The position numbers and the translations under genes were made by a program. The notes under the pieces are model-generated. The model saw only the letters and a list, made by a program, of their open reading frames with translations. It was not told the origin of the DNA and ran no database searches. Below, one piece after another: positions 1-9,273 of a DNA stretch of 22,722 bases. The first letter of the stretch is position 1, and each line of letters opens with the position of its first letter. Source of the stretch: Pleurobrachia bachei (lineage: Eukaryota; Ctenophora; Tentaculata; Cydippida; Pleurobrachiidae); assembly GCA_000695325.1 (NCBI GenBank), contig AVPN01000074.1:38895-61616 (forward strand), written 5' to 3'.

Positions 1-27
1 GAGAGAGAGATAGAGAGAGAGAGAGAA

Positions 28-58
<31 letters not shown>

Positions 59-59
59 T
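1..59. repeat. GA-rich microsatellite
   Basis: The window opens with an almost uninterrupted purine tract of GA dinucleotides with a few GATA and GAAA interruptions. It lies within what is predicted to be a PRPF3 intron (that gene runs on the minus strand, where the tract reads as CT). No coding potential. Confidence 0.95.
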
Positions 60-167
60 AGAAAATAGACATATAATAGATATATAGAAAGTGATTACAC
101 CAGCGAAAGGCAAAAGAAACAACATTATAAGTGATCACGCTGTTGGCAAATAAGACAATTATATCAC

Positions 168-367
168 AAGGCATGTTATCTCAACCCAAATCACGAGCGG
201 TAGAATGAAAACTGTCGACAAAATTAACTTCTGGGACATATCTGGGACACATCTGAGTTGATAAACGATAACGGTCCCAGATGTGACCCGGATGTGTCCC
301 AGATGTTTCCTTCGTTGACAGCTTTTCATTCTACCGCGAGTGATTGTGGGTTGAGACACCATGCCTT
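168..367. mobile_element. Fold-back MITE in PRPF3 intron
   Basis: Two arms of about 85 bp are inverted copies of each other. The left arm starts near 168 (AAGGCATG..TCTCAACCCA..GCGGTAGAATGAAAA) and the right arm, read in reverse, ends near 367 with the same series of blocks. The centre has repeated CTGGGACACATC-type units. Long imperfect terminal inverted repeats with almost no interior and no transposase are typical of a non-autonomous DNA element. The exact ends and target duplication are not resolved. The arms differ at several positions, so it is not freshly inserted. The rest of 368-803 shows nothing I can interpret and is taken as intron. Confidence 0.75.
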
Positions 368-803
368 ATCCCCCCTGGTTAGTGGTTACGAAGTCACCCC
401 TGTTATTATATTGTATATAGTGAGCTATTATAACGCGGAGGAGTAATTTCATTACAAATTGTGCCCCCAAGATTCAGGGACATAAACCTCGTGGTATCGT
501 AATGTGTATGCTCTAGGCGGCTGTCGCCATGAAATGAAGTGGTAGAAGAAACCGAAAATATTTTATCTCTTTATCGCCCTCCCGCTCGGGGAACGGGGAT
601 CCCCCTCTCACGTGCAAATACCCGGGTGATTCAAACGCCCCATGATTTTTAATTACGAGCTGTGTATGGCTACCATGGTGTCTGATTAATAGCAATCGAC
701 GCTCCTTACGATTAGTCACACAATAGGAAAGTATATCAATTTAAGTCATGGGGTTATCCCGTAATAGGTAATCCCTGGCGAAAGAAGATAATTATCTCCC
801 TAC

Positions 804-2093
804 CTTCAGTGTTGGTTCATGTTTCATCACGTTGATCGTTTTCCCGCTAGCATCCACCGTCCGACCCTCTTTATCTAGAACTGGGGCCTTGGAAATACCA
901 GGTAGCAGCTTGGCCATTCGCTGGTTGATCGTTTCCTGTAACTCCGAAGTTTTCGTTCTCGATGCTGGGGAAAGAGGTTTGGTTGAATTACTCAATGGAC
1001 AGGTATAAGAGCGGCGGGTAAAAATACGAGGTGATAGACAGAGGCGGCTAATTGGGGTTTCGATCGAGATAAAGGTGACATACCCATGGCTTCATTGAGA
1101 AATTGCTGGGCTCCTTCTTTCCCTATGGACCCCTTTGATCGTCGCTTGTCCTCCTCTTTTTGTACCTTAGCCCTCAGCCGGTTTATCTCTCTCATCGCTT
1201 TCTCTTCAAACTCTCGTTGCTATGGAAACAAAGGTTACCATGGGGGGACCCGGGTGGGTAAGGAAGGGGTTCACTATGAACTCTGCCGAGGCCCGAGAGT
1301 ACCGAGAATTACTTAAGACAATAAAATCTCCTGAGCCTCTAATACCTGTGTGGGAGTGAGATCAGTTTTGATCTCCCTCAATTTCTCATCATAATCTTCA
1401 TACGGCAGTTTCAGTCTGCTGGTCCTCTTCGTATCGTACTCATAATCATCAATATCATCCCCAAATACATCCTCAATACCTCGCTTCTTTTTATGTCCAG
1501 ACATAGCAGCATTCTTGTTACTCGCCATTTCACTGATCATCTGGTGGGATAGGGGTTGGTTAGAGGGCCTTTGGGATACAGATACTGTACTACAGTATAC
1601 TGTACTGTACTATACTGTACTGCAGTACAGCCTACAGCACAACACCCTACAGTTACAATGCAACACTAGGTGAATGTTCGTCCAACCTGAGTATAACACC
1701 CGTATAGACGCTCCACAACTTTATTAGTCTCATCCTCAAGTAGGGGGTGAAGCTGCTCTGATGTCTCACTTTGACTTAGACCACGACCTGAAAGGATTTA
1801 GTATTACAGTATTACAGTTTAATATTTCACTGTACTTTACATTTAGTGGGGTTGTATGTGAAAATGAACAAAACTACACCTCTCGAGAGTCGAGTCTCGA
1901 TCTCCCACAAATGCTGAGCTAGACCACTGAACATTGACGGGCAGCTAAAATGAAACATTACCCTCTCACCTAGACAAGTCATGGCAGCAGTCACAATGGT
2001 CATCTCTGAATACCCCAGAACATCCTGGACAATATCTGCTATGGAGGTACGGAGCTTCTCCGTTTTTAACTTCCCTAGTTGCTCCAAAACCAT
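804..2093 (-). CDS. PRPF3: PRPF3, U4/U6 snRNP protein Prp3 (5' part)
   Basis: Prp3 is a core protein of the U4/U6 and U4/U6.U5 tri-snRNP in the nuclear spliceosome. I assign five exons: 2093-1970, 1787-1687, 1540-1346, 1219-1084 and 964-804, all with GT-AG boundaries and continuous phase (717 bases, 239 codons). Exons 1-2 encode the N-terminal PWI domain (DVLGYSEMTIVTAAMTCLG, resembling human VLGFSEPTVVTAALNCVG, then a helix LHPLLEDETNKVVERLYG). Exon 3 has a basic stretch followed by EDVFGDD, also seen in human Prp3. Exon 4 is charged and helical. Exon 5 carries VLDKEGRTVDASGKT and EPTLK, matching the human GRTVDATGKE..MPTLK. The start ATG sits in a GCCAAGATGG context and aligns with the human start; the frame is open further upstream. 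The conserved C-terminal half lies beyond position 1. The exon 2 donor (GTTGGA) is weak. Confidence 0.9.
1570..1645. repeat. Palindromic TACTGTAC tandem repeat in PRPF3 intron 2
   Basis: This stretch is built from overlapping self-complementary units such as TACTGTAC, ACTATACTGT and CTGCAGTACAG. It could fold into short hairpins or have expanded by slippage. It lies between PRPF3 exons 2 and 3, just upstream of the pyrimidine tract for exon 3. Confidence 0.7.
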
Positions 2094-2516
2094 CTTGGCG
2101 GCTAAACTAGAAGAAGCGGTTATGGGTCTTGGGTAATGGGTTCAATAGCTCGGATAGAATCTAAATAATTAGAGGAGTGCTGTCTGGCGCCGCCGACCCC
2201 ATTTGAGCACACATGGGGTATGGCGCCGCCATACAGGAGGAGTGCCACTTGACAGTGGTCTGGGAGAAGATCGGGCCCATCAGAGCTGGGAAGGAGGGTG
2301 GCGTGCTGACAAGTTTGTATTTTGTCAAAAGCGAAACCTCGCGCGCTCCATAATAAACTCGATCCTACTGCGCCAAAATCTGGGACACACACGAGAGTAG
2401 TGAAAAGGGGGCTAAAATGGGGAAAAAGGGGTACGAACTACTTACTACGATGATTAAAAAACGTTCTCTTTACAAAACCGAAATAACAGAATGAAAACAA
2501 AACGATTAAAAAGTAG
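2094..2516. other. Intergenic gap, PRPF3 5' flank
   Basis: This 423-bp gap lies between the PRPF3 start and the stop codon of the XPF-like gene, both on the minus strand, so it must hold the PRPF3 promoter/5' leader and the 3' end of the XPF-like gene. Around 2187-2234 there is a compact symmetric motif: two GGCGCCGCC blocks flank an inverted pair CCCCAT..ATGGGG. No TATA box or clear poly(A) signal was recognised, and ORFs here look non-coding. Confidence 0.5.
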
Positions 2517-3098
2517 TTAGTGAATAGCATCGTATAATGCTGCTCCATTTGCACGTCCCACCACAGAGACAAGTTCTCCTTTTGAAGCTTGGCACAAATT
2601 ATACAGCGTCCCGAACTTGTCCCGTAACTTCCTGGCTTGTGTAGCACCAACACCGGGCACTGCCCTCAGTGCTGCAACCATTGTCTCGCTACTAGGGGGC
2701 TGGCGAGGTCCAGGATTTGGCTTCCGTCCAGATACACAGTTCAGAGCACATCGTCCCACTATCTTACCAAGCTGAGACAAACTGTCTATTTGGAGTAGGT
2801 TCACTTTTGGAACAGCTGCCGAGACCCAATCGGAGTATTTCTCTTCTGTTGCTAGAACTATAACGTGACCAGGCCAGGAAGTTTGGAGTAGGTCCAATAA
2901 TTGTTCTGTAGTTTGTGGGGTAGCAAATAGTGTTCCATCTTCTAACATGGCATCAAACGGTCCGAGGGAGGTCGAGAAGATGATTCGAGAGGATCGGGAT
3001 GTTGAAGAACATGATGTTATGATAGGGGTATTCCTGTGCTTCTCAGCAAATAGAATACAGCGGGATACTGGTTTGGGGAGTAGGTCGGGGTCAAACAT
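2517..3098 (-). CDS. XPF/ERCC4-family protein with C-terminal double helix-hairpin-helix
   Basis: A 193-residue ORF. The last 55 residues form a tandem HhH domain of the XPF/MUS81/FANCM/FAAP24 superfamily. The first hairpin has PGVG at 148-151 in LRAVPGVGATQARKL. The second is GELVSVVGRANGAALYDAIH, close to human XPF ([20 protein letters not shown]) and FAAP24 (ELEQVVGQ). NPGP at 128-131 echoes XPF YNPGPQDF just before its HhH. Residues 1-120 have alternating strand and helix character (HVIVLATEEKY, VNLLQID), as expected for an ERCC4-type fold, but I see no GDxnERKxxxD nuclease motif. A catalytically inactive partner-type protein (FAAP24, ERCC1 or SHOC1-like) is therefore more likely than a nuclease. 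The frame stays open upstream to about 3160, with a possible acceptor near 3150, so an additional 5' exon may exist. It should act in DNA repair or recombination by family inference. Confidence 0.72.
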   Translation of the reverse strand: MFDPDLLPKPVSRCILFAEKHRNTPIITSCSSTSRSSRIIFSTSLGPFDAMLEDGTLFATPQTTEQLLDLLQTSWPGHVIVLATEEKYSDWVSAAVPKVNLLQIDSLSQLGKIVGRCALNCVSGRKPNPGPRQPPSSETMVAALRAVPGVGATQARKLRDKFGTLYNLCQASKGELVSVVGRANGAALYDAIH

Positions 3099-3530
3099 AG
3101 TGTGGTTTAGGAGTGGGTCAACTGGGATATTGATTTCTAACTGAGCCCTCTTGTCGTGTTTGATTTATGGCATCTATTTAATTGGGAAATATAAATTAAG
3201 CGTCATTTATAAAGATTATAGGGAGGGCTAAAGGGATTGGAAATGATCATCGAATTTAGGTACGATTTGATAATTTCAAGGGAAATGTATTTTACATAAA
3301 TATTGGCAGATAAATATAAACCATTCTCAATTATAACGTCTGGGCTGTAACCATAAAATATTGTCAACCATAACAAATAAACTTATCAATAAATTATTCA
3401 ACTTAATATTCTAACGCTAACTTTAAAAACTGAATAATTTTCGGCATTTACAAGATACTAATCCTGATATCTGGATTCAGGATTAGATATTACGATATGA
3501 AGTTTAAATCTGGGACACAATACAAATGCT
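3099..3530. other. AT-rich intergenic region
   Basis: This gap lies between two minus-strand genes and has no convincing exon. It is strongly AT-rich. A CTGGGACACA motif near 3509 also occurs near 2379 and in the MITE at 168-367, so it may be repeat debris. The promoter of the XPF-like gene and the 3' UTR of the MYND gene must lie here, but no poly(A) signal could be placed. Confidence 0.5.
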
Positions 3531-6500
3531 TTAAATTTTAGAATCCCTAAATCGAAATTCTTGAAAGTTCTTCGATTTAGTTAGTTTTGTCAGCATTGCA
3601 CAGTACCCTGAGTGTTTGGTATCCTCTTTGTAGCATCTTTCTGCGCAGAATGGGTGCCGACAACTTTTACATCTGAAAACAACAATTCTGAGATCCAAAT
3701 GACATTGTAATTATTTTTCACCTCGTTACGATCTCGGAAAAGCACACAAATTTCCCAGTACAGCTTGTTCAACCCTCTCTCTCTCCACGCCCCTCTTTTA
3801 CATATTTAAAGGAGGGTAATATAATATAACAAACCTGTATTTGGTGAGCTCCTCGATTGTTCGCTTTGTGCCCTGACAGCTCACACAGAAAATAGGATAG
3901 AGGAGAACTGGGGCAGTAGAACTGTACCTGTAAACAGTTTAGTGGGTTGGAAAACCAATTGAAATTATCGAATTAATGCCAAGATTGAAAACAAGAAGTC
4001 TCTAGCTCTCTAGCTTTGGAAGTTTCTTACTTTACTAAGGAATGGTAGTAGAATCCAAGTGAATCTTTCCCAATTTTCTCATCATAGATCATCAGATCCA
4101 TTGAGTTGTGTAGTGCTGGGATCCATTCTTCCATCGCAATAAGGAACTGAATCCTCTTTAACTTTGCAGTTTGGAACCGCTTTTCCTGATGAAAAAATTA
4201 AGGGGGTAAACCTCAATAAACCTGACTATCACGAGAAATGCCCTGACTAAAAGTTTACGATCAAACTTGTATAGTTTATACTGCCGATACTGTCTGAACT
4301 CAGACTCACAACTAGACTCTGAACAAGATCAGATGACTCACCAGTTCGGCTTTTCGAGATGAAGGAATAGTACAGAGGGGTGGCTCGAACAGTTGGTGAG
4401 TTCCATTTAGCAAACTAGCCAGTTCGTTTATTACAATAATTGAGTCTGAGAGGGCAGCATTGTAGTTTTCCACCTTTCCAAAACTTGTGGATCTGTTGTT
4501 CCTCGTCTTGCTCACCATATCCAGGAGATTTAGGAATATTTTTGTCTTTTGTTTTGGATAGGGACGGCCATTTAGGACAGGCCCATGTAGACACATTCTA
4601 GAGGGTGAAAATGTCAGCATACCAAGCGCCATTGTACAATAATGTATCGGAATTCATATTTTCTAACGGATTTACCTGAAGTATGTTAGATGGTGTTTTA
4701 TATCCTCTATCAAGGCAGTGTAATGTCTGATTGCCAGCTCATATTGCCCCTCCCTATGCAGCTTGTTCGCAACTTCCCTCTTGTAGTTAAGCGCCCCTTC
4801 CCAGTCATACCCTTCACATCGTAGTCTCTCTATTAGTACTCTAGGTACAGGATCTTCATCTAGCCTTATCACGAAATTCTCCATGAAATAGTCCAAGAAG
4901 GCTCGGTTTCTAGGCCGGATGAAACGTTGAAGTCCATCGGATTCAGTTTTACCCAGGACATCAATCAGGCTCTTTTGTTGAGGTAGTCCAATCTGAATCA
5001 ATGTGAAACATCAAGAGACAGAACTGGTAATGACATGTTCAATATTGATGTTTGAAAGAAGTATGCCCCGGAAAAAGAGGCTCAAGGTACCTTTGAGGTT
5101 GCCAGGAATATTAGACCAGGACTGAGGTTTCGATGTTCTTCGCACCACTCTTCCACATAATTTGGCCCGCTGTTCATTGAGAAGTTGTGTGCGTACACGG
5201 CAATGGGATCTCCAATGTTGGACAAACAATAGAAAGGATTTGTGTGGTTCTCACACAACATTCTCATGACACTCTTTAGCTGTTTCTTGGTTATTTCGTC
5301 ACCTGAAAAATGTCTCTATAGAAAAATTTGTGTTGAGCTGATGTTCATTTGATAAACTTTTCTTACAAAAAAGGTGAAACTACAACAACTATTCAATATT
5401 TCCTTACGCTTCAAGTAGCAAAGGCTTGCCACTGTATTGGCAAGGATGCAATAGGTGGTAAAGTGGTGGTACACGGCTCCCGGCTGACGGACTGAAATAT
5501 AGAAACAGATAAGTATAAGAGCAAAAATGATCAAAAGCAGTACAAGATCTCTCTAGTCTCTACAGGACAATCACTCTATAACAGGGGTTTCCTTACTAAT
5601 TACTGCAGTGGTTTGAATCTGAAGGAATGGAAGTAAGACGTCCAAACTTTTGATCATCTTGCAATACATCCGGGAAGCCCTCAGCTTGTTTACGTCATTC
5701 ATCACCGTGTATTGGTAATACGAAAGTGTTGGTAGAGCCTTCACAGAGATAACTGCCAGTATACTGAAAATGGTATTGTACTAAAATATACGGAATATAA
5801 ATTTCAATAATCATCTATAGTATTATAGAGGACTCAAACTCAACTAGGAAGTAGGAATAGTTTGAAACATTATTCTGTCCATAAATCTAAAGATTAACTA
5901 ATTCAAGCCACAGTTATCTTTTCCCATGAGGACATACTGAACAGAGTAGCGTTTATCGGAAAACTTATCGACCAGGTTCACAAAGGCTTCATCATAAGCC
6001 TCACGCAACTGCTCCGTTACATCCGTTTTGAGGTTCAACGCGACAGCACCATCTGGAGAATGTATAAAGAGATCCACAAAGCTACGTAGGACCGATATGG
6101 ACGTGTCGAAACATTCTGAGAAGTCTGCTGCTAAAACTTTTGCAACCTGGAGAGAAAACTGATAGTTTGGTAAGGCTGGTTGCTGAGAAGTATCAGTTAA
6201 ATTATTCGGACTTCAGTACAATATCAATTTCGTTCAGTTAGGGCTTACCAGTAAGAAAACTCCTGCTTTTGCCATTTCTGTGTAATATTGCACGTCTTTA
6301 GAGGCAGCTAGAGATCTGAAATTGAAGGAAAATTATATTATATATAGAAAGTGTATGTATCTTACAACAGTTGGAAACTTCGCATAAATTCCTTCAGTAA
6401 TCAGTATAGGACTATTATAATCACCAATGATGGGCTTACCTTACGAGATATCTAGGAATAACACTCCACTCAAGAATATGGGAACTTCTTATCCTGCTCT

Positions 6501-8878
6501 GAAATATATTTAACCTGTTAAAGGTCCACAAGATACCTAAAACTTTTCTTTAATCGTATTTTTCGATTTTTCTGGAATTTTAAGCATTTTTTCAGAATTG
6601 TTTGTCGGGTAGAACAGTTGGGTAAACCAGGGCGCTTTCCAGCGCCGCGGCGCGTAGAACCTAAGCAAACTACGCTGAAAAAGTATATTCCAGGGTAGAT
6701 CTGTAGGTGGTAAAGTGGTGGTAAACGGCTCCCGGCTGACGGACTGAAACGTAGAAACAGATGATATAAGAGTTGAGACCAAAAATGATCAAAAGCAGTA
6801 CAACATCGCTCTACATGTCAATTACTCTACAGGGTAACTGCACTGTTTCCTTACTAATTACTGCAGTGGTCTGAATCTGAAGGAATGGAAGTAAGACATC
6901 CAAACTTTTTATCATCTTGCGATACATTCGAGAAGCCCTCAGCTTGTTTACGTCATTTATTACCGTGTATTGGTAATACGAAAGTGTTGGAAGGGCCTTC
7001 ACAGAGATAACTGCTAGTATACTGAAAATAATATTGTACTGCATCTCTAGTATTATAGAGTACTCAAATACAAATAGGAATAGTTTAAAATATTATTCTT
7101 TTCATAAATCTTAAGTTTAACTAATTTAAGCGAGAGCAATCTTATCACATGCAAGGACTTACTCGACAGAGTAGCGTTTGTCAGAAAACTTATCGACCAA
7201 GTTCACAAAGGCTTCATCATAAGCCTCACGCAGTTGATCCGTTACATCCGTTTTGAGATTTAACGCGACAGCACCATCCGGAGAGTGTATAAAGAGATCC
7301 ACAAAGCTCCGTAGGACAGATATGGACGTGGTGAAGCATTCCGAGAAGTCTGCTGCTAAGAGCTGTGCAACCTGAAAAAAATTGATAGTTTGGCAAGGCT
7401 GGCTGCTGAGAAGTATCAGTTAAATTATTCGGACTTCAGTACATTATCAATTTCGTTCAGTTAGGGCTTACCAGTAAGAAAACTCCTGCTTTCGCCAGTT
7501 CAGTGTAGTATTGAACATCTTGAGAGGCAACAAGGGATCTGAAGTTGAAGATGAAACTATATTCCGTAGATGGAAACTATCAGTTGGAAAGTCCTTCGGT
7601 AATCAGTATAGGACTGTAATCATCAATGATGTTCTTACCTTACGAGATATTTAGGAATAATACTCCACTCAAGAATATGGGAACTTCTTATCGTGCTCTG
7701 AAACATATTTAACCTGTTAAAACCCAGAGAGTGCTTTCGTTAGTGGTTTTGTTAGTGATCGGGCTTCTCTAACAGTGCCCTGCTCAAAAACTGAACACTG
7801 TACCTCGGAAAGAAGCTTGGTAAAATAACTGGTGATCATATTTGCGAGTGGAAGCTTCATTTCCCGTTTGTCCAGCTCAATGTTTTCACGCCAGTAATTC
7901 CGGAACTTTGTATCACTCTTCCAGTGGTTCTCGTCAAAACAACCACGATTCGTCGATGAATCAAATGTTTTCTTAAAAAACTCACTGTGGTCCTAAAAAC
8001 AGCATCGATCAATTAGTTTTACCCTCCCGATATAATAGTTGTGAAAAAAGTTTTCAACCTCTTTACTCTTCCGAAGTGCCAATTAACTTACCCCCAATAC
8101 ACCGTCATCAAAGGTTTCCAATGAAATTGAAATCGTTGCACTCTTTTCTCCTTTCTTGAAACCCTAAGGAAAGGAGAATTAAAGGAACAAATTCAGCCTT
8201 CAGGGCATTCATTTTACAAGTGCGAGGGGAAGTGATTCATTAACGTACATTCTCTGAAATGTATTCAGGGAGAATACATTCGGAGTCAGCGAATTCCACG
8301 GCGTACATCCCTCCAGGTGGCATAGAGACGATCGCACCACCGACTTCGGAAGTGTCTCTATTGTAGACAGCAGGAGGCATCAGACATCGTACCCTCAAAT
8401 CATAAGCCTTAGAGTTGGACTGTGACGGTAGCAATGAACATACCCTGGAAGTAAAGTTAATGTTTGCTTGATCCTTCTATGAAATTGAAACTTTTTATGC
8501 TGAAAAACTTCGGAATGAATCATAATAGTCTTGTGCAACCGGGATAACTGGAGATCGTTCATTACTACTCATCCTCTCCGGTCGCCAAGTAAGTCAAGTC
8601 TTACCAGCGCAGGTTCTTGGAAGTTGTTATCGGGGTTTCAAAATGGAGCTCTTGTCTGGACTTTATCTGTTTCAGGCAAACTTCAAACTCTCTTGTAACG
8701 AATTTTTCCCCATCTAGAAATATTTTGAGACGTTAATTCGTTTTGATCTACTGATCTCATCCACAAGCACAAACGTTGTATTTTTCTAACCTCTTTTCCT
8801 TTTTAGAAGTCTCGTGAAGGAGTCAACAATAGTGGTCGAGTTAATTTCTTCCTGAACCTTTCGGTCATACCGTACCAT
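3531..8878 (-). CDS. MYND zinc-finger protein with TPR-like helical region, 16 exons
   Basis: Exons in order: 8878-8791, 8713-8605, 8444-8249, 8163-8092, 7992-7804, then a duplicated block (6498-6440, 6315-6249, 6146-5938, 5763-5597; alternative copies listed separately), then 5491-5408, 5302-5091, 4992-4676, 4597-4342, 4185-4031, 3927-3835 and 3672-3531. All boundaries are GT-AG and the phases join into 2415 bases, 804 residues plus stop. Residues 741-782 are a textbook MYND finger: C741-x2-C744, C759-x2-C762-x4-C767-x3-C771-x6-H778-x3-C782. MYND fingers bind proline-rich partners. Residues about 485-727 (exons 12-14) are helical with TPR-like stretches (EVANKLHREGQYELAIRHY, RIQFLIAMEEWIPALH). 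Residues 1-218 have no family I recognise. The start is the ATG at 8878, whose exon joins in phase to KRKRDGEKF. No SET motif is seen, so it is not a SMYD methyltransferase. The overall family is unrecognised. Confidence 0.82.
5452..6522 (-). repeat. Duplicated exon block, copy b (exons 6b-9b and exon 10)
   Basis: This 1.07-kb block matches 6704-7721 through both exons and introns. It carries exon 6b (6498-6440), 7b (6315-6249), 8b (6146-5938), 9b (5763-5597) and the start of exon 10. Its exons have exactly the same lengths (59, 67, 209 and 167 bases) and phases as copy a. Protein differences are few, for example CFDTSIS against CFTTSIS and KDVQYYTEM against QDVQYYTEL. Only this copy continues into a full exon 10 (YCILANTVASLCYLK), and so into the MYND end. 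Confidence 0.9.
6523..6703. other. Spacer between duplicated exon blocks
   Basis: This short unique sequence separates the two exon-block copies. It contains a GC-rich palindromic patch near 6630-6655 (GCGCTTTCCAGCGCCGCGGCGCG) in otherwise AT-rich DNA. Its origin is unknown; it may be filler at the duplication junction or a remnant of an inserted element. Confidence 0.6.
6704..7721 (-). repeat. Duplicated exon block, copy a (exons 6a-9a and truncated exon 10a)
   Basis: Upstream copy of the block, with exons 6a (7697-7639), 7a (7538-7472), 8a (7371-7163), 9a (7021-6855) and the beginning of exon 10 at about 6747. All splice sites are intact and the frames open. Exon 10a matches exon 10 only as far as FHH-like residues VYHHFTTY, then runs into unrelated spacer and a stop. 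Exon 9a ends in phase 1 and exon 10b starts in phase 1, so 9a can splice correctly to 10b. Exon 9a to 6b would break the frame. The copies therefore look suited to mutually exclusive use; reading through 10a would give a short protein without the MYND finger. Confidence 0.88.
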
Positions 8879-9273
8879 ACCGAACCCATTAATTATCATC
8901 TATTTTGAGGATGGGATGTTTAGCTTTTAAGTCATTATGTGAAATTATATGCACAACATCAGACTGATGCCATCAGTGTGTAACAGTTAAAATAGCACGA
9001 GTGAAGAGAGGTCAGAGGTGAAATTTAAAAAAACCACTTCTAGTACTCCCATGAATCATGATCTCTCGCTATTCGAGGGAAGAGTTTAGACAAAAGAGAG
9101 ATATTAAAAAACAGTGCTACTACTCGACTCTCGCATGCATCACATTAATGTAACAGTACTTGTTCTCACAATTTATCGTTGTTTCTCTGCTCTAATCTTT
9201 AGGGGTTTATCTTTTGTTGCATTCAGAGCAAATTTAAATCCAGGACAACTCAAAGCACTTTTTCACCTTCTAG
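8879..9273. promoter_or_regulatory. Divergent intergenic region between MYND gene and DEG/ENaC gene
   Basis: The two ATGs face away from each other across 395 bp, so this segment must serve as a promoter for both genes or contain two close promoters. No TATA box can be placed with confidence. Immediately before the ENaC ATG is a pyrimidine-rich stretch ending in CTTCTAG, which would work as a splice acceptor, so a 5' UTR intron is possible and the true transcription start may lie further upstream. This is inferred from layout, not from recognised binding sites. Confidence 0.45.

Noticed and set aside
513-719. Possible further PRPF3 exon or small gene
   Set aside because: The translation shows no similarity to the expected next Prp3 segment and no suitable splice frame.
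2120-2392. 90-residue minus-strand ORF upstream of PRPF3
   Set aside because: It overlaps the PRPF3 leader and promoter and its content looks random.
3531-8878. SMYD methyltransferase or WASH-complex subunit identity for the MYND gene
   Set aside because: No SET motifs are present, and the resemblance to a WASHC4 stretch is limited to a few residues (SVKAL).
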